A stretch of DNA of 44,332 nt from Opitutaceae bacterium (GTDB lineage: Bacteria > Verrucomicrobiota > Verrucomicrobiia > Opitutales > Opitutaceae): the NCBI GenBank assembly GCA_030648295.1, contig JAUSID010000091.1:1-44332 (forward strand), read 5' to 3'. The notes beneath the pieces were generated by a model. That model was not told where the DNA came from, searched no databases, and was given only the letters and a program-made list of their open reading frames with translations. The position numbers and the translations under genes are program-made. This document shows, one piece after another, positions 15,776 through 22,639 of this stretch. Position 1 is the stretch's first letter. The number at the start of each line of letters is the position of its first letter.

Positions 15776-16060
15776 ATGTCCGAACCGAAGCCCTATCCCG
15801 GATGGCTGTTCTGGCTCCTAGCATCCACTTTTCTCTGGGGCTTTTTGGTCGCTCCGATTGGCCTCAACGAAGTTATCGGCTCAAGGAAGTGGCCGACACT
15901 CTTGGGTTACTCCTTGGTTTGCTGGATTGCGGCTATCTTTGTCTCGAGAGCCAAAAGAAGAGGCGCAGTTGTATTCGCAGTGCTCCATGTGGTGTTGGGC
16001 ATCGCCTGGATTCCCTTTGCCCACTGGGTGATTCAAGGCTTTGCTCGCCTTTGGAAATGA
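15776..16060 (+). CDS. small membrane protein
   Basis: A 94-residue protein with three hydrophobic segments: about 10-28 (WLFWLLASTFLWGFLVAPIGL), 40-57 (LLGYSLVCWIAAIFVS) and 65-84 (VVFAVLHVVLGIAWIPFAHWV). The family is not recognised. Copy C of the recurring element begins at its stop codon, so it fits the cassette-like pattern of this region. ATG 15776 is the only good start. Confidence 0.6.
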   Translation: MSEPKPYPGWLFWLLASTFLWGFLVAPIGLNEVIGSRKWPTLLGYSLVCWIAAIFVSRAKRRGAVVFAVLHVVLGIAWIPFAHWVIQGFARLWK

Positions 16061-16100
16061 AAGAAGGAGCCGATCAGCCGCCAGTGCCAACGCGCGGGAA
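16058..16100 (+). repeat. cassette-type element, copy C (partial)
   Basis: Starts at the preceding stop codon. GAAGGAGCCGATCAGCCGCC and GTGCCAACG follow the order of copies A and D, but the right half with CGTGGCTCATC is missing. Confidence 0.45.
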
Positions 16101-16211
16101 CGGGACGTGATTCGCATGCCCCTCCTCCGCTCCAAATCTCCAGTACTTCAAAAGCGCTCACTCTCAGCTCGCCCGCGCGCGGCACATCTCTATCGTTCGG
16201 CAATCTTTACG

Positions 16212-16625
16212 ATGAGAGCGCATGCGTGTCTTGCAGTCGTACTGGTGCTTATCGGGTGCGCGCGTCAGTCGATGTATACCTTTGGGTTTAACGTCACCAG
16301 TCACGTACCTCCTGCAGTAATTGATGGTAAAAGAGAAACATGGAAGGTGGAGCGCATGCTCATGTCGCGGCGGTTTCATGCTATTGCTTTTCGAGAGGAT
16401 GCCTGCATGGGCGCAGCACGTGTCACATTTAGGACCGACAAAGAGCGGCGGCATACTGAGGTTTTTGTTTCAGCACCCGACGAGGATGTCGCCTTTCGAG
16501 CCGCGAGAGCGTACGCAAATGCTGCGATTCACGTTGCGAAAAGCCGCAGAGCAGAGTTTGAGATTTCGTCGGAGCTAAGAATGCAGGTCAGCCCCATCGG
16601 CGAACGACTGAACCCGAGATGGTGA
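16212..16625 (+). CDS. small lipoprotein of unknown function
   Basis: A 137-residue protein with a lipoprotein signal (MRAHACLAVVLVLIGC, lipobox LIGC), so it should be anchored to a membrane on the periplasmic side. The mature part has no family I recognise. ATG 16212 is chosen over longer frames because it gives the signal peptide directly. The full-length copy D of the recurring element follows its stop at once. Confidence 0.6.
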   Translation: MRAHACLAVVLVLIGCARQSMYTFGFNVTSHVPPAVIDGKRETWKVERMLMSRRFHAIAFREDACMGAARVTFRTDKERRHTEVFVSAPDEDVAFRAARAYANAAIHVAKSRRAEFEISSELRMQVSPIGERLNPRW

Positions 16626-16629
16626 AAAG

Positions 16630-16778
16630 GCCGAACCTGAAGTCGCCAGAGCCAAACGCCCACAGCCGTCACGCCGCGTACTGGCGAAATGAAAACCGAA
16701 ATGAAGAGATCGAATCTCGAATCTACTGAAGCACGCGTCGCGCCGGCTGTGGGCGTGGCTCATCTCTGACGTCTGGGC
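16630..16778 (+). repeat. cassette-type element, copy D (most complete)
   Basis: Begins GCCGAAC 5 bp after the lipoprotein stop. Left arm AAACGCCCACAGCCGTCACG pairs imperfectly with right arm CGCGCCGGCTGTGGGCGT; the outer part AGTCGCCAGAG pairs loosely with CTCTGACGTCT; the end is GTCTGGGC, 9 bp before the next gene. About 150 bp in all, with an AT-richer centre as loop. Confidence 0.75.
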
Positions 16779-16786
16779 AAAAAAGG

Positions 16787-17149
16787 ATGAATCTGTTCGC
16801 GAAGTTTCGCCGTCGAATGTCAGGCAAAACGCATAGCCGCGAAGTGCGGTTCGATAGCGGAGGGTTTTCCGTCGTCCCTTATGATAAGCCTGCGATACGC
16901 GTCCTGTGGGGGAACGTTCAAGAAGTGTTCGCTTTCAAACAAGATCTCTTTGCTGTCGATCAGATTTGTCTCGGTTTTCGTGTCGACGATACCGGAGGTT
17001 GTGTATGGGTTGGCGAGGACGACAACGGCTTCAAAGCGTTCCGAACAGAAATTGAGATGCGCTTTCCCAGTATCGACAGTCAATGGTTCGGCAAGGTAGC
17101 GCAGCCAGCGTTTCAGGAGAATCGCACGACGCTTTGGCAGCGCACATGA
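16787..17149 (+). CDS. hypothetical protein, cassette-borne
   Basis: A 120-residue soluble protein. The pattern VLWGNVQEVFAFKQDLFAVDQICLGF ... WVGEDDNGFKAFRTEIEMRFPSI ... WFGKVAQPAF recalls a widespread uncharacterised family, but I cannot name it. An immunity-like or regulatory role would be speculation. It is bounded by copy D upstream and truncated copy E downstream. Confidence 0.6.
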   Translation: MNLFAKFRRRMSGKTHSREVRFDSGGFSVVPYDKPAIRVLWGNVQEVFAFKQDLFAVDQICLGFRVDDTGGCVWVGEDDNGFKAFRTEIEMRFPSIDSQWFGKVAQPAFQENRTTLWQRT

Positions 17150-17154
17150 CAGAC

Positions 17155-17198
17155 AAGAGGCGCGCCGGCTGCGGGCGTGGCTCATCTCTATCAGAATG
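17155..17198 (+). repeat. cassette-type element, copy E (right half only)
   Basis: CGCGCCGGCTGCGGGCGTGGC followed by TCATCTCTATCAG, directly after the preceding stop. The left half is missing. The following 240 bp to the next gene contain CTCCGTG repeats (about 17268-17312) and no gene. Confidence 0.6.
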
Positions 17199-17438
17199 TC
17201 GAAAAGTCGCGCAGTTCGAGCAAGATTTTGTCTATAGCAGGAGCGAGCCATTCGAAACTCAAACTCCTCTCCGTGGTCTTCGCTGAAATCTCCGTGCCCT
17301 CCGTGTCTTCAATCCCTCCATCTGGTTGCGGCGCCGGCCGCGGTTGGACGTTGCCGATGCCGGCACACCCGATGGCGGGTTTTACCTCGTGGATTGTCGT
17401 ATTGATTGCAGTCAGACGGACGGCACATACTGATTCTA

Positions 17439-18266
17439 ATGCAATTGCTTCGACTTTCGTTGTTACTGAGCATCATCCCGAGTGGGTTGTTTGCGGCCGC
17501 TCCTGACTCATTTTTCGGATACGTGTATTACCAAAGCGGTGGGACCCTCGCGCGGACATCGTACCAATTCGGCGTCGCGCTCGAAGCCGACGGGACGTTT
17601 CGTCAGCTTTTTGCCGCCGGCACACGGCTTGGCTCTTCAGTCAGCATCAATACTGGCGTGGCGGATGGAAACTGGACGTACCGCCGGATCGACAATGCAA
17701 CCGCTGAATTCACGCTTACCTCCAGCACGGGCGGCAATCCGCTCAACGGCAAACGCACATTGAGGTTTACGTCCGACGGGGATGGTTTGATCGAACCCGA
17801 GACATTGCCCGCCGGAATCACGAGCGGCGCATTTCGTATTGCACCCGCAGCCATTCGCGCGCCGCTGGTTAATTGCTCCAACCGTTCATTCGTGCGCCCC
17901 GGCGGACTCGCGTTTACCGGATTCGTGATCGCCGGCGATTCACCGCGTGCTGTGGTTGTTCGCGCGGTTGGACCCGGGCTCGCGGTTTTCGGAATTAACG
18001 ACGGATTAGCCGACCCAAAAATCGTAATTGCCGCAGATGCACGGGAAGTGGCGGAGAACGACGATTGGAACGCGGCGGGGCCTATACAAGGTGGTCAGTC
18101 AATCGAACGAACCAGCGCGTATGTAGGTGCGTTTCCGATTTCAAGCCCATCCAAAGATGCGGCGATTGTGGTTCAACTAAGGCCTGGCGCATACGTTGCG
18201 GAGGTTTCATCGTCTGCATTCAATGATGCTGGTGAGGTCTTGATCGAAGTTTACATGCTGCCATAG
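17439..18266 (+). CDS. secreted protein with Verrucomicrobia-type beta domain
   Basis: A 275-residue protein with a signal peptide (MQLLRLSLLLSIIPSGLFA). Residues about 25-130 form one beta-rich region (SFFGYVYYQSGG ... FTSDGDG). The C-terminal 125 residues (NRSFVRPGGLAFTGFVIAGDSPRAVVVRAVGPGLAVFGI ... DDWNAAG ... VGAFPI ... GAYVAEVSSSAFNDAGEVLIEVY) are the same domain that occurs twice at the start of the DUF1800 protein at 31104-34325. The protein is probably exported and extracellular or surface-bound. The function of the domain is not known to me. Confidence 0.75.
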   Translation: MQLLRLSLLLSIIPSGLFAAAPDSFFGYVYYQSGGTLARTSYQFGVALEADGTFRQLFAAGTRLGSSVSINTGVADGNWTYRRIDNATAEFTLTSSTGGNPLNGKRTLRFTSDGDGLIEPETLPAGITSGAFRIAPAAIRAPLVNCSNRSFVRPGGLAFTGFVIAGDSPRAVVVRAVGPGLAVFGINDGLADPKIVIAADAREVAENDDWNAAGPIQGGQSIERTSAYVGAFPISSPSKDAAIVVQLRPGAYVAEVSSSAFNDAGEVLIEVYMLP

Positions 18267-18310
18267 AGCTATTCTGACGATCTGAGATCGCTGGCTCGTC
18301 TAATGAGGAG

Positions 18311-18500
18311 ATGGGAATAGTTTCACAATTGAAGTGCGACTGTAAGCGCCTCAAAGCCCATTCCGCTGACATCTCGACGTGGCGGGTAGCAGGCATGAAG
18401 GAGCACATCGTGCTGCACGTTTCGCATCCTTTCCTTATGAGAGATAAGGAAGCGATCGCTGCAGCGCTGCGCTTTGTGCAGAGTGGAAGCTTCAGTACCC
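18311..18500 (+). pseudogene. C-terminal fragment of an alpha/beta hydrolase
   Basis: In the frame from 18311, the sequence from about residue 13 on (KAHSADISTWRVAGMKEHIV ... LHVSHPFLMRDKEAIAAALRFVQSGSF) matches the end of lysophospholipase-like alpha/beta hydrolases, where the catalytic His lies in a (V/T)SHxFxM context. No N-terminal half or nucleophile elbow is present. The following 18504-18608 contains two direct copies of TTCGGTTGCGGCT with GC-rich flanks, between GCCCAAC and GTTCGGC. The rest of 18267-18653 is featureless. Confidence 0.5.
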
Positions 18501-18653
18501 AAAGGCCCAACACATATTACTTCGGTTGCGGCTGCGCCGCCCTGGGCTCTCCGTGTTTAAAACTCAGTCCTTTCGGTTGCGGCTCAGGCCGCGCCAGGAC
18601 GTTCGGCAAAGGGGCACCTTGACCCACGTTGCGATTGGGTGCATTCTCAACGC

Positions 18654-18878
18654 ATGGATTACCGCAGAATTATCACCATCGATCCTGGCAAGCGCAGTGG
18701 TAAGCCATGCATACGAGGAATGCGGATCACCGTGACCGACGTCCTGGAGTATCTAGCTGGAGGAATGTCGGTCAGCGAGATCCTCAAGGACTTCCCCGAG
18801 TTGACCGAAGAAGACATTCGCGCGTGCCTCGCATTTGCTGCGGACCGTGAGCGGAAGCTGGCGGTTGTAGGCGAATGA
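18654..18878 (+). CDS. DUF433 antitoxin-like protein
   Basis: A 74-residue DUF433 protein (RIITIDPGKRSGKPCIRGMRITVTDVLEYLAGGMSVSEILKDFPELTEEDIRACLAFAADRE), a small helix-turn-helix protein usually acting as antitoxin and repressor for a DUF5615 PIN-like toxin. ATG 18654 is the family start. Its TGA overlaps the next start codon as ATGA, the normal arrangement, but the toxin gene is broken. Confidence 0.88.
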   Translation: MDYRRIITIDPGKRSGKPCIRGMRITVTDVLEYLAGGMSVSEILKDFPELTEEDIRACLAFAADRERKLAVVGE

Positions 18879-18979
18879 AGCTGTTGTTCGACCAGAACCT
18901 TTCGAGTGGTCTGGTCGCGAGGCTCTCCGAGTATATTGCTTTTGATATAATTCAAGTCGCCGAACTTAAAGTGAAGTAG
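18875..18979 (+). pseudogene. truncated DUF5615 PIN-like toxin
   Basis: The first 13-15 residues (MKLLFDQNLSSGLVARLSE) are the standard start of DUF5615 nucleases, with the catalytic Asp in LLFDQNLS. The sequence then diverges and stops after 34 codons; full-length members have about 110. The toxin is therefore presumably inactive while the antitoxin gene remains intact. Confidence 0.75.
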
Positions 18980-19137
18980 GTCGCGAGCCAACGGGATTTT
19001 GTTGTTCAAGACTTGCGAAGGGACATTTCAGATACCGGGCTCGCCGAACGCCCTCCACCATGCCGCGCAAAGACAAACTCAGTTGGAGCGCCAAACGCCA
19101 GCTTGCTAGCCCGATGAGCATCGCCAACTGTGATCGC

Positions 19138-19455
19138 ATGAATGTCACCGATCTGCCCATTGCGATCGACCGCGAAAGGCTCGCGGCCTTTTGCCGTGCC
19201 CGTGGCATCCGCAAGCTAAGCGTTTTCGGATCAGTGCTGCGCGACGATTTCGATCCGGGACGGAGTGACGTCGATGTCTTGGTTGAGATGGACCCGACGG
19301 CCAGGACTGGATTCCGGTTTTTTGGCTACGGCGACGAGCTGGCCGAGATCATCGGCCGTAAAGTGGACCTGAACACTCCGGCCATGTTGAGTCGGTATTT
19401 TCGAGACGAAGTGCTTCGGGAGGCGCTGCCGCTCTATGAGCAAACGCGATCCTAA
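19138..19455 (+). CDS. mntA: MntA-like minimal nucleotidyltransferase antitoxin
   Basis: A 105-residue minimal nucleotidyltransferase with the motif FGSVLRDDFDPGRSDVDVLVEM (GSx10DxD), expected to inactivate its HEPN partner by AMPylating a Tyr. Further family marks are FGYGDELAEIIGRKVDLNT and REALPLYE. ATG 19138 is the family start; longer frames carry no homologous sequence. The 3' end overlaps the hepT gene by 20 bp. Confidence 0.9.
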   Translation: MNVTDLPIAIDRERLAAFCRARGIRKLSVFGSVLRDDFDPGRSDVDVLVEMDPTARTGFRFFGYGDELAEIIGRKVDLNTPAMLSRYFRDEVLREALPLYEQTRS

Positions 19456-19798
19456 GGTCACGTTGCGTCAAATCCTGGAGCACGCGCGGCGTGTGCAGGA
19501 ACTGTCGACGACAACGCTGCAAGTAATCCTGAATGATTGGAAACTGTCTGCCGCATTCGAGCGCGAGATGGAAATCCTTGGTGAGGCAGTCAAGCGCCTG
19601 CCAGCTGACCTCGTAGCACGCTACCCCGGAATCCCGTGGAAGCAGATTGCAGGGACGCGCGACCGCATAAGTCACGGTTACGACGAAACGGACTACAACG
19701 TGCTTTGGGATGCGGCCTGCCACGATGTGCCTGCCGTCATCGCGACCGTCGAGCAGATGCTTCGCGACTTCGAAAAGCCGCCTGCGCAAACGGTGTAG
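19436..19798 (+). CDS. hepT: HepT-like HEPN ribonuclease toxin
   Basis: A 120-residue HEPN-domain toxin. The catalytic Rx4HxY motif is RDRISHGYDETDY near residue 85, and GIPWKQIAGTRD before it is typical. It should cleave RNA unless modified by the MntA partner, whose gene overlaps its start. Its stop codon is followed directly by the remains of another exported protein gene, suggesting the pair was inserted there. Confidence 0.9.
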   Translation: MSKRDPKVTLRQILEHARRVQELSTTTLQVILNDWKLSAAFEREMEILGEAVKRLPADLVARYPGIPWKQIAGTRDRISHGYDETDYNVLWDAACHDVPAVIATVEQMLRDFEKPPAQTV

Positions 19799-20086
19799 GT
19801 TAATCTTTCGCTGGTATTATTGTGCAGCGGTGCTTCGGTCGTCACCTCCGGCGACCGCACGATCAAAGGATACGACCTCAGCATTGAATTGGCCGGCGGG
19901 CGGGCCAGCGTCTTCATCGTCAATCCGGAAGGCACCCTTTCCCTCGGCGAAAGCCGTGGTTTCGACTCGTGGAAGCCAGACTCCGACCTGCCGCACTTCG
20001 CGGAGCAATTGCCGGACGTCGATCTCAACCTGAAAAACAAGAGCCCGAGAGAGGCTTCGCCTCAGACCAAGGGACCAAGGGACTAA
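19799..20086 (+). pseudogene. 5'-truncated exported protein gene
   Basis: In the frame just after the HepT stop, SLVLLCSGASVVTSGD looks like the end of a signal peptide, followed by a good beta-rich sequence (KGYDLSIELAGGRASVFIVNPEGTLSLGESRGFDSW). No ATG precedes it; the only possible start is TTG 19820 inside the signal. The end (ASPQTKGPRD) is repeat DNA. The gene appears to have lost its start to the MntA-HepT insertion. An intact TTG-started version cannot be excluded. Confidence 0.5.
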
Positions 20087-20112
20087 TAGACCAAGGGACC
20101 GAGGACCGGGGC
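20062..20112. repeat. heptad repeat tract
   Basis: 7-bp units of the type AAGGGAC/CAAGGGA in a run interrupted once by TAATAGA. It overlaps the end of the truncated gene and precedes the DUF2007-like gene. Confidence 0.65.
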
Positions 20113-20155
20113 CCGACCGTTATCTTTGCACACCCGGGAAAAACGGGAAACCGCA

Positions 20156-20410
20156 ATGGACGACAATACCGAAAAACTGCACGAGCTCGGGGTCTTCGAG
20201 GCGCATCGGACCAAGGAAGTTCTCGAGCTGTTGGAGACGCATCGGATTCCTTTCGAATTGGAGCTCGACGAGTCCGCCCAAAATCAGTCGGGGCGCACCA
20301 CCCAGTTGATGTTCGGCGTGTACCCCGGTGGTACCACGTTCGCGGTGTATGCGCGTGAGCCCGATCTCGCCAGGGCACGAGACGTGGTGAAACCGCTACT
20401 TCCAAAGTGA
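20156..20410 (+). CDS. DUF2007-like small signalling protein
   Basis: An 84-residue soluble protein: LHELGVFEAHRTKEVLELLETHRIPFELELDES ... LMFGVYPGGTTFAVYAREPDLARARDVVKPLL. This is the ferredoxin-like layout of the 'putative signal transducing protein' (DUF2007) group, in which a receptor-like alpha/beta fold ends in a DLxxARxxL helix. ATG 20156 is the first good start. The actual role is unknown. Confidence 0.65.
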   Translation: MDDNTEKLHELGVFEAHRTKEVLELLETHRIPFELELDESAQNQSGRTTQLMFGVYPGGTTFAVYAREPDLARARDVVKPLLPK

Positions 20411-20452
20411 CGACTTACACCTCACCGACGTTAGCCGGAGGAAAACATTTGA

Positions 20453-20578
20453 AACCGCTAATCTTCGCTGATGCGGTCGATAGCGCGCCTGATAAAGGCG
20501 CGCGGGCTTCGCCTTATCGGCGAAGCTCAATCGCGGCAGGTCGGTTCGACGCATTTTCATCAGCGCAGATTAGCGGTT
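20453..20578. repeat. nested cruciform element
   Basis: Outer arms AACCGCTAATCTTCGCTGATG (20453-20473) and its near-complement ending at 20578 (one mismatch) enclose two perfect inner hairpins: GCGCGCCT/AGGCGCGC (20483-20503) and GCTTCGCC/GGCGAAGC (20506-20526). The 126-bp unit can fold as a multi-branched structure and fills most of the gap 20411-20644. Confidence 0.75.
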
Positions 20579-20644
20579 AAAAGTATTTCCTGGTTCATTC
20601 AGTTGCGGCTTCGCCCGCTGGGACGCTCGGCAGAACCGGAATCC

Positions 20645-21196
20645 ATGAATATCCAATTCATCTCACGCATGCTCACCGGCATGATCGGGCTCACCATCGC
20701 GATGACGGCGGTGCGCGGCGCTGAAGCGGGGATCGCGTTTGCCGGCATGATCAAGGAAGGGGGGAATGTCCGGTTCGTATTGAGGAGCAAGGCGACGGGG
20801 AATTCCTCCGGCTGGCTCGCGATTGGACAGACCTTCGAAGGTTATGCCATCCGCAGTCTCGACGCTCCGGCTCAGATCCTCGTGGTGGCGAAAGACGGGG
20901 CGGAGTTCCGACTCCCTTTCGTTTCTGCCAGGGTCAAGCATGCGGCCGCGGAACCGCCGGCCGAGCTCAAGCAGCGCGTCCTGAGGAATCTCCGGATGCT
21001 GGCCGCGGCGGCGGATCAGTTCTTCCTCGAGCGCGGAGTTACCCGGGCTTCTTATGAGGACCTGGTCGGTCCGACCAAGTACGTGAAAGAAATCATTCCG
21101 GTGGATGGCGAGGACTACCGGTCCCTTCAATTCGCGCAGGCCAAGCCAATGGAAGTCCGGACAAGCCAGGGTTACGTCATATCGTATCGGCCGTGA
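20645..21196 (+). CDS. GspC/PilP-like exported protein of a secretion or pilus system
   Basis: A 183-residue protein with a signal segment (LTGMIGLTIAMTAVRGAEA). The middle (VRFVLRSKATGNSSGWLAIGQTFEGYAIRSLD) resembles the homology region of GspC/PilP-type proteins that link inner-membrane and secretin parts. The C-terminal part (LRMLAAAADQFFLERGVTRASYEDLVGPTKYVKEIIPVDGEDYRSLQF) is a pilin-like C-terminal motif common in Verrucomicrobia proteins. It is separated from the gspM-to-gspG series by three genes and lies on the other strand. Assignment by motif look. Confidence 0.55.
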   Translation: MNIQFISRMLTGMIGLTIAMTAVRGAEAGIAFAGMIKEGGNVRFVLRSKATGNSSGWLAIGQTFEGYAIRSLDAPAQILVVAKDGAEFRLPFVSARVKHAAAEPPAELKQRVLRNLRMLAAAADQFFLERGVTRASYEDLVGPTKYVKEIIPVDGEDYRSLQFAQAKPMEVRTSQGYVISYRP

Positions 21197-21208
21197 CGTG
21201 AAGGGCGC

Positions 21209-21385
21209 GTGAATCGCCGTCTCCGGATTCTTTTCGTCTGCGCCATGAACAAGCAGCGCAGCGTCACGGCCGAGCATCTCTATCGGAAGGATGCGCGGCT
21301 GGAAGAGGCTCGCGGTGGGCTTCCGCCATCGAATGATGAAACGCATGCAGGTGCGGGCGGGACGCCCGCGCTCCCAAGGAAGTAG
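21209..21385 (+). pseudogene. truncated low-molecular-weight phosphatase-like gene with REP tail
   Basis: A GTG start at 21209 gives VNRRLRILFVCAMNKQRSVTAEHLYRKDARLE, the N terminus of low-molecular-weight protein-tyrosine-phosphatase-like proteins; CAMNKQRS carries the Cx5R active-site loop. After about 33 residues the homology stops and the frame runs into the GC-rich REP copy at 21347-21382 (GGTPALPRK) before a stop. Full-length relatives have about 100 residues or more, so most of the gene is lost. Confidence 0.6.
21347..21382. repeat. dispersed GC-rich REP copy
   Basis: Core GCGGGCGGGACGCCCGCG followed by CTCCCAAGG; inverted copy of the element at 6513-6543. It ends the reading frame of the truncated phosphatase-like gene. 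Confidence 0.7.
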
Positions 21386-21442
21386 TGCGTCATTTTCCAC
21401 CCCAGTCAAAACCAGCTCATCGTAGCGATCGACGACCATGCC

Positions 21443-22009
21443 ATGACCACATTGAAGGCGCTCTCACGTTTCCGAATCATGATGGCCGCATTCATCGCGG
21501 GGTTGCTCGTCAGTGGATTGACGGCATTCCCATTGCTGCGGGAGATGCAGCTTCTCGCCTCGTGGCTTGGACTCGAAGGCGCAGCTTCTCCTGCCGGGCA
21601 CACGGGCCTGGCGTTTTGGATTCTCACCGTGAAGTTCGGCCTGGCGGATATGTATGCCCGTTATCCCTGGATCGCTTACGGCACCGATTGGCTCGCGTTC
21701 GGGCATATCGTGATCGCGCTTTTCTTTGTGGGTCCTCTCATCCGGCCGGCGGAAAGCAGATCGGTCATCTACGCCGGCATCGCTGCATGTATCCTGGTTT
21801 TTCCATTGGCTCTCATTGCGGGTGCGATCAGAGGCATTCCGTTCTATTGGCGCCTGATCGACTGCTCGTTTGGTGCGATCGGAATCCTTCCCCTGCTTTA
21901 TTGCCTCCGTTTGCTGAACCACATTCAACCAAAGCTGCCGGGAAACCCATCGGAGCCAACGACCGCCACCAGCAGTGATGAACACTATACTGTCATCCGA
22001 AAGTCTTGA
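21443..22009 (+). CDS. integral membrane protein of unknown function
   Basis: A 188-residue protein with about four hydrophobic segments: 10-30 (FRIMMAAFIAGLLVSGLTAF), 88-103 (LAFGHIVIALFFVGPL), 110-130 (VIYAGIAACILVFPLALIAGA) and 142-158 (DCSFGAIGILPLLYCL). The loop ARYPWIAYGTDWLAFGH is conserved-looking. I do not recognise the family. The GNAT gene follows 65 bp downstream on the same strand. Confidence 0.65.
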   Translation: MTTLKALSRFRIMMAAFIAGLLVSGLTAFPLLREMQLLASWLGLEGAASPAGHTGLAFWILTVKFGLADMYARYPWIAYGTDWLAFGHIVIALFFVGPLIRPAESRSVIYAGIAACILVFPLALIAGAIRGIPFYWRLIDCSFGAIGILPLLYCLRLLNHIQPKLPGNPSEPTTATSSDEHYTVIRKS

Positions 22010-22074
22010 TTGTAGTGCAATACGGGTCTGCCACTCGGCGCGTGGATGAGCATCTACCTTCAGCAGGCGAGGCC

Positions 22075-22605
22075 ATGAGCGAAGCCGTAATTCGAAAATG
22101 TGCCCCGGGCGACGAGGACGACCTGTCGCTGGTGGGACAGGCGGCATTTTTGGAGGCGTTCGCGGGCGTGGTTTCGGGCCGGGATATCCTTGCCCACTGC
22201 CGGCGACAACACGCCACGGAAAAATACGCGGCGTGGTTGAGAGACGCCAACTCAGCGGTGTGGATGGTGGAGGTGAATCCCGGCCGGGCTCCCGTGGGAT
22301 ATCTGGTGCTGACGGCACCCGACCTGCCGCTGGCGGACATCGGTCCGGGCGACCTGGAGATAAAGCGGGTGTATCTGCTGCATCGATTCCAAGGTGGAGG
22401 CATCGGCGCACGCCTGATGAATGCGGCGCGCGACCACGCCATTGCTCGCGGGAGCCGACGGCTGCTGTTGGGCGTTTACAGCGGCAACATTGCGGCCATC
22501 GGGTTTTACGAGCGGCTTGGCTACAAGCGCGTCGGGACGCGGCCCTTCAAGGTGGGAGAGAACACATATAATGATCTCATTTTTAGTTTGGGTCTCGGCC
22601 GGTGA
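22075..22605 (+). CDS. GNAT-family N-acetyltransferase
   Basis: A 176-residue GNAT protein. The acetyl-CoA binding motif A is VYLLHRFQGGGIGARLMNAARDHA (Q/RxxGxG/A as QGGGIG), followed by RLLLGVYSGNIAAIGFYERLGYKRVGTRPFKVGENTYNDLIF, the usual N-x-x-A-x-x-F-Y-E-x-x-G-F/Y ending. It transfers an acetyl group from acetyl-CoA to an unknown amine. ATG 22075 is the family start (MSEAVIRKCAPGDEDDL). Confidence 0.9.
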   Translation: MSEAVIRKCAPGDEDDLSLVGQAAFLEAFAGVVSGRDILAHCRRQHATEKYAAWLRDANSAVWMVEVNPGRAPVGYLVLTAPDLPLADIGPGDLEIKRVYLLHRFQGGGIGARLMNAARDHAIARGSRRLLLGVYSGNIAAIGFYERLGYKRVGTRPFKVGENTYNDLIFSLGLGR

Positions 22606-22639
22606 AACCCTGATGCGGGCCCGGCATCGGCAATCGTCC

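Noticed and set aside
16630-16778. Calling the element a proven integron attC site
   Set aside because: The right edge lacks GTTRRRY and no integrase gene is in the window; only the arrangement is attC-like.
18504-18608. attC-like site with GCCCAAC and GTTCGGC edges
   Set aside because: The edges fit loosely, but the two TTCGGTTGCGGCT copies inside are direct, not inverted, so the required fold is not seen.
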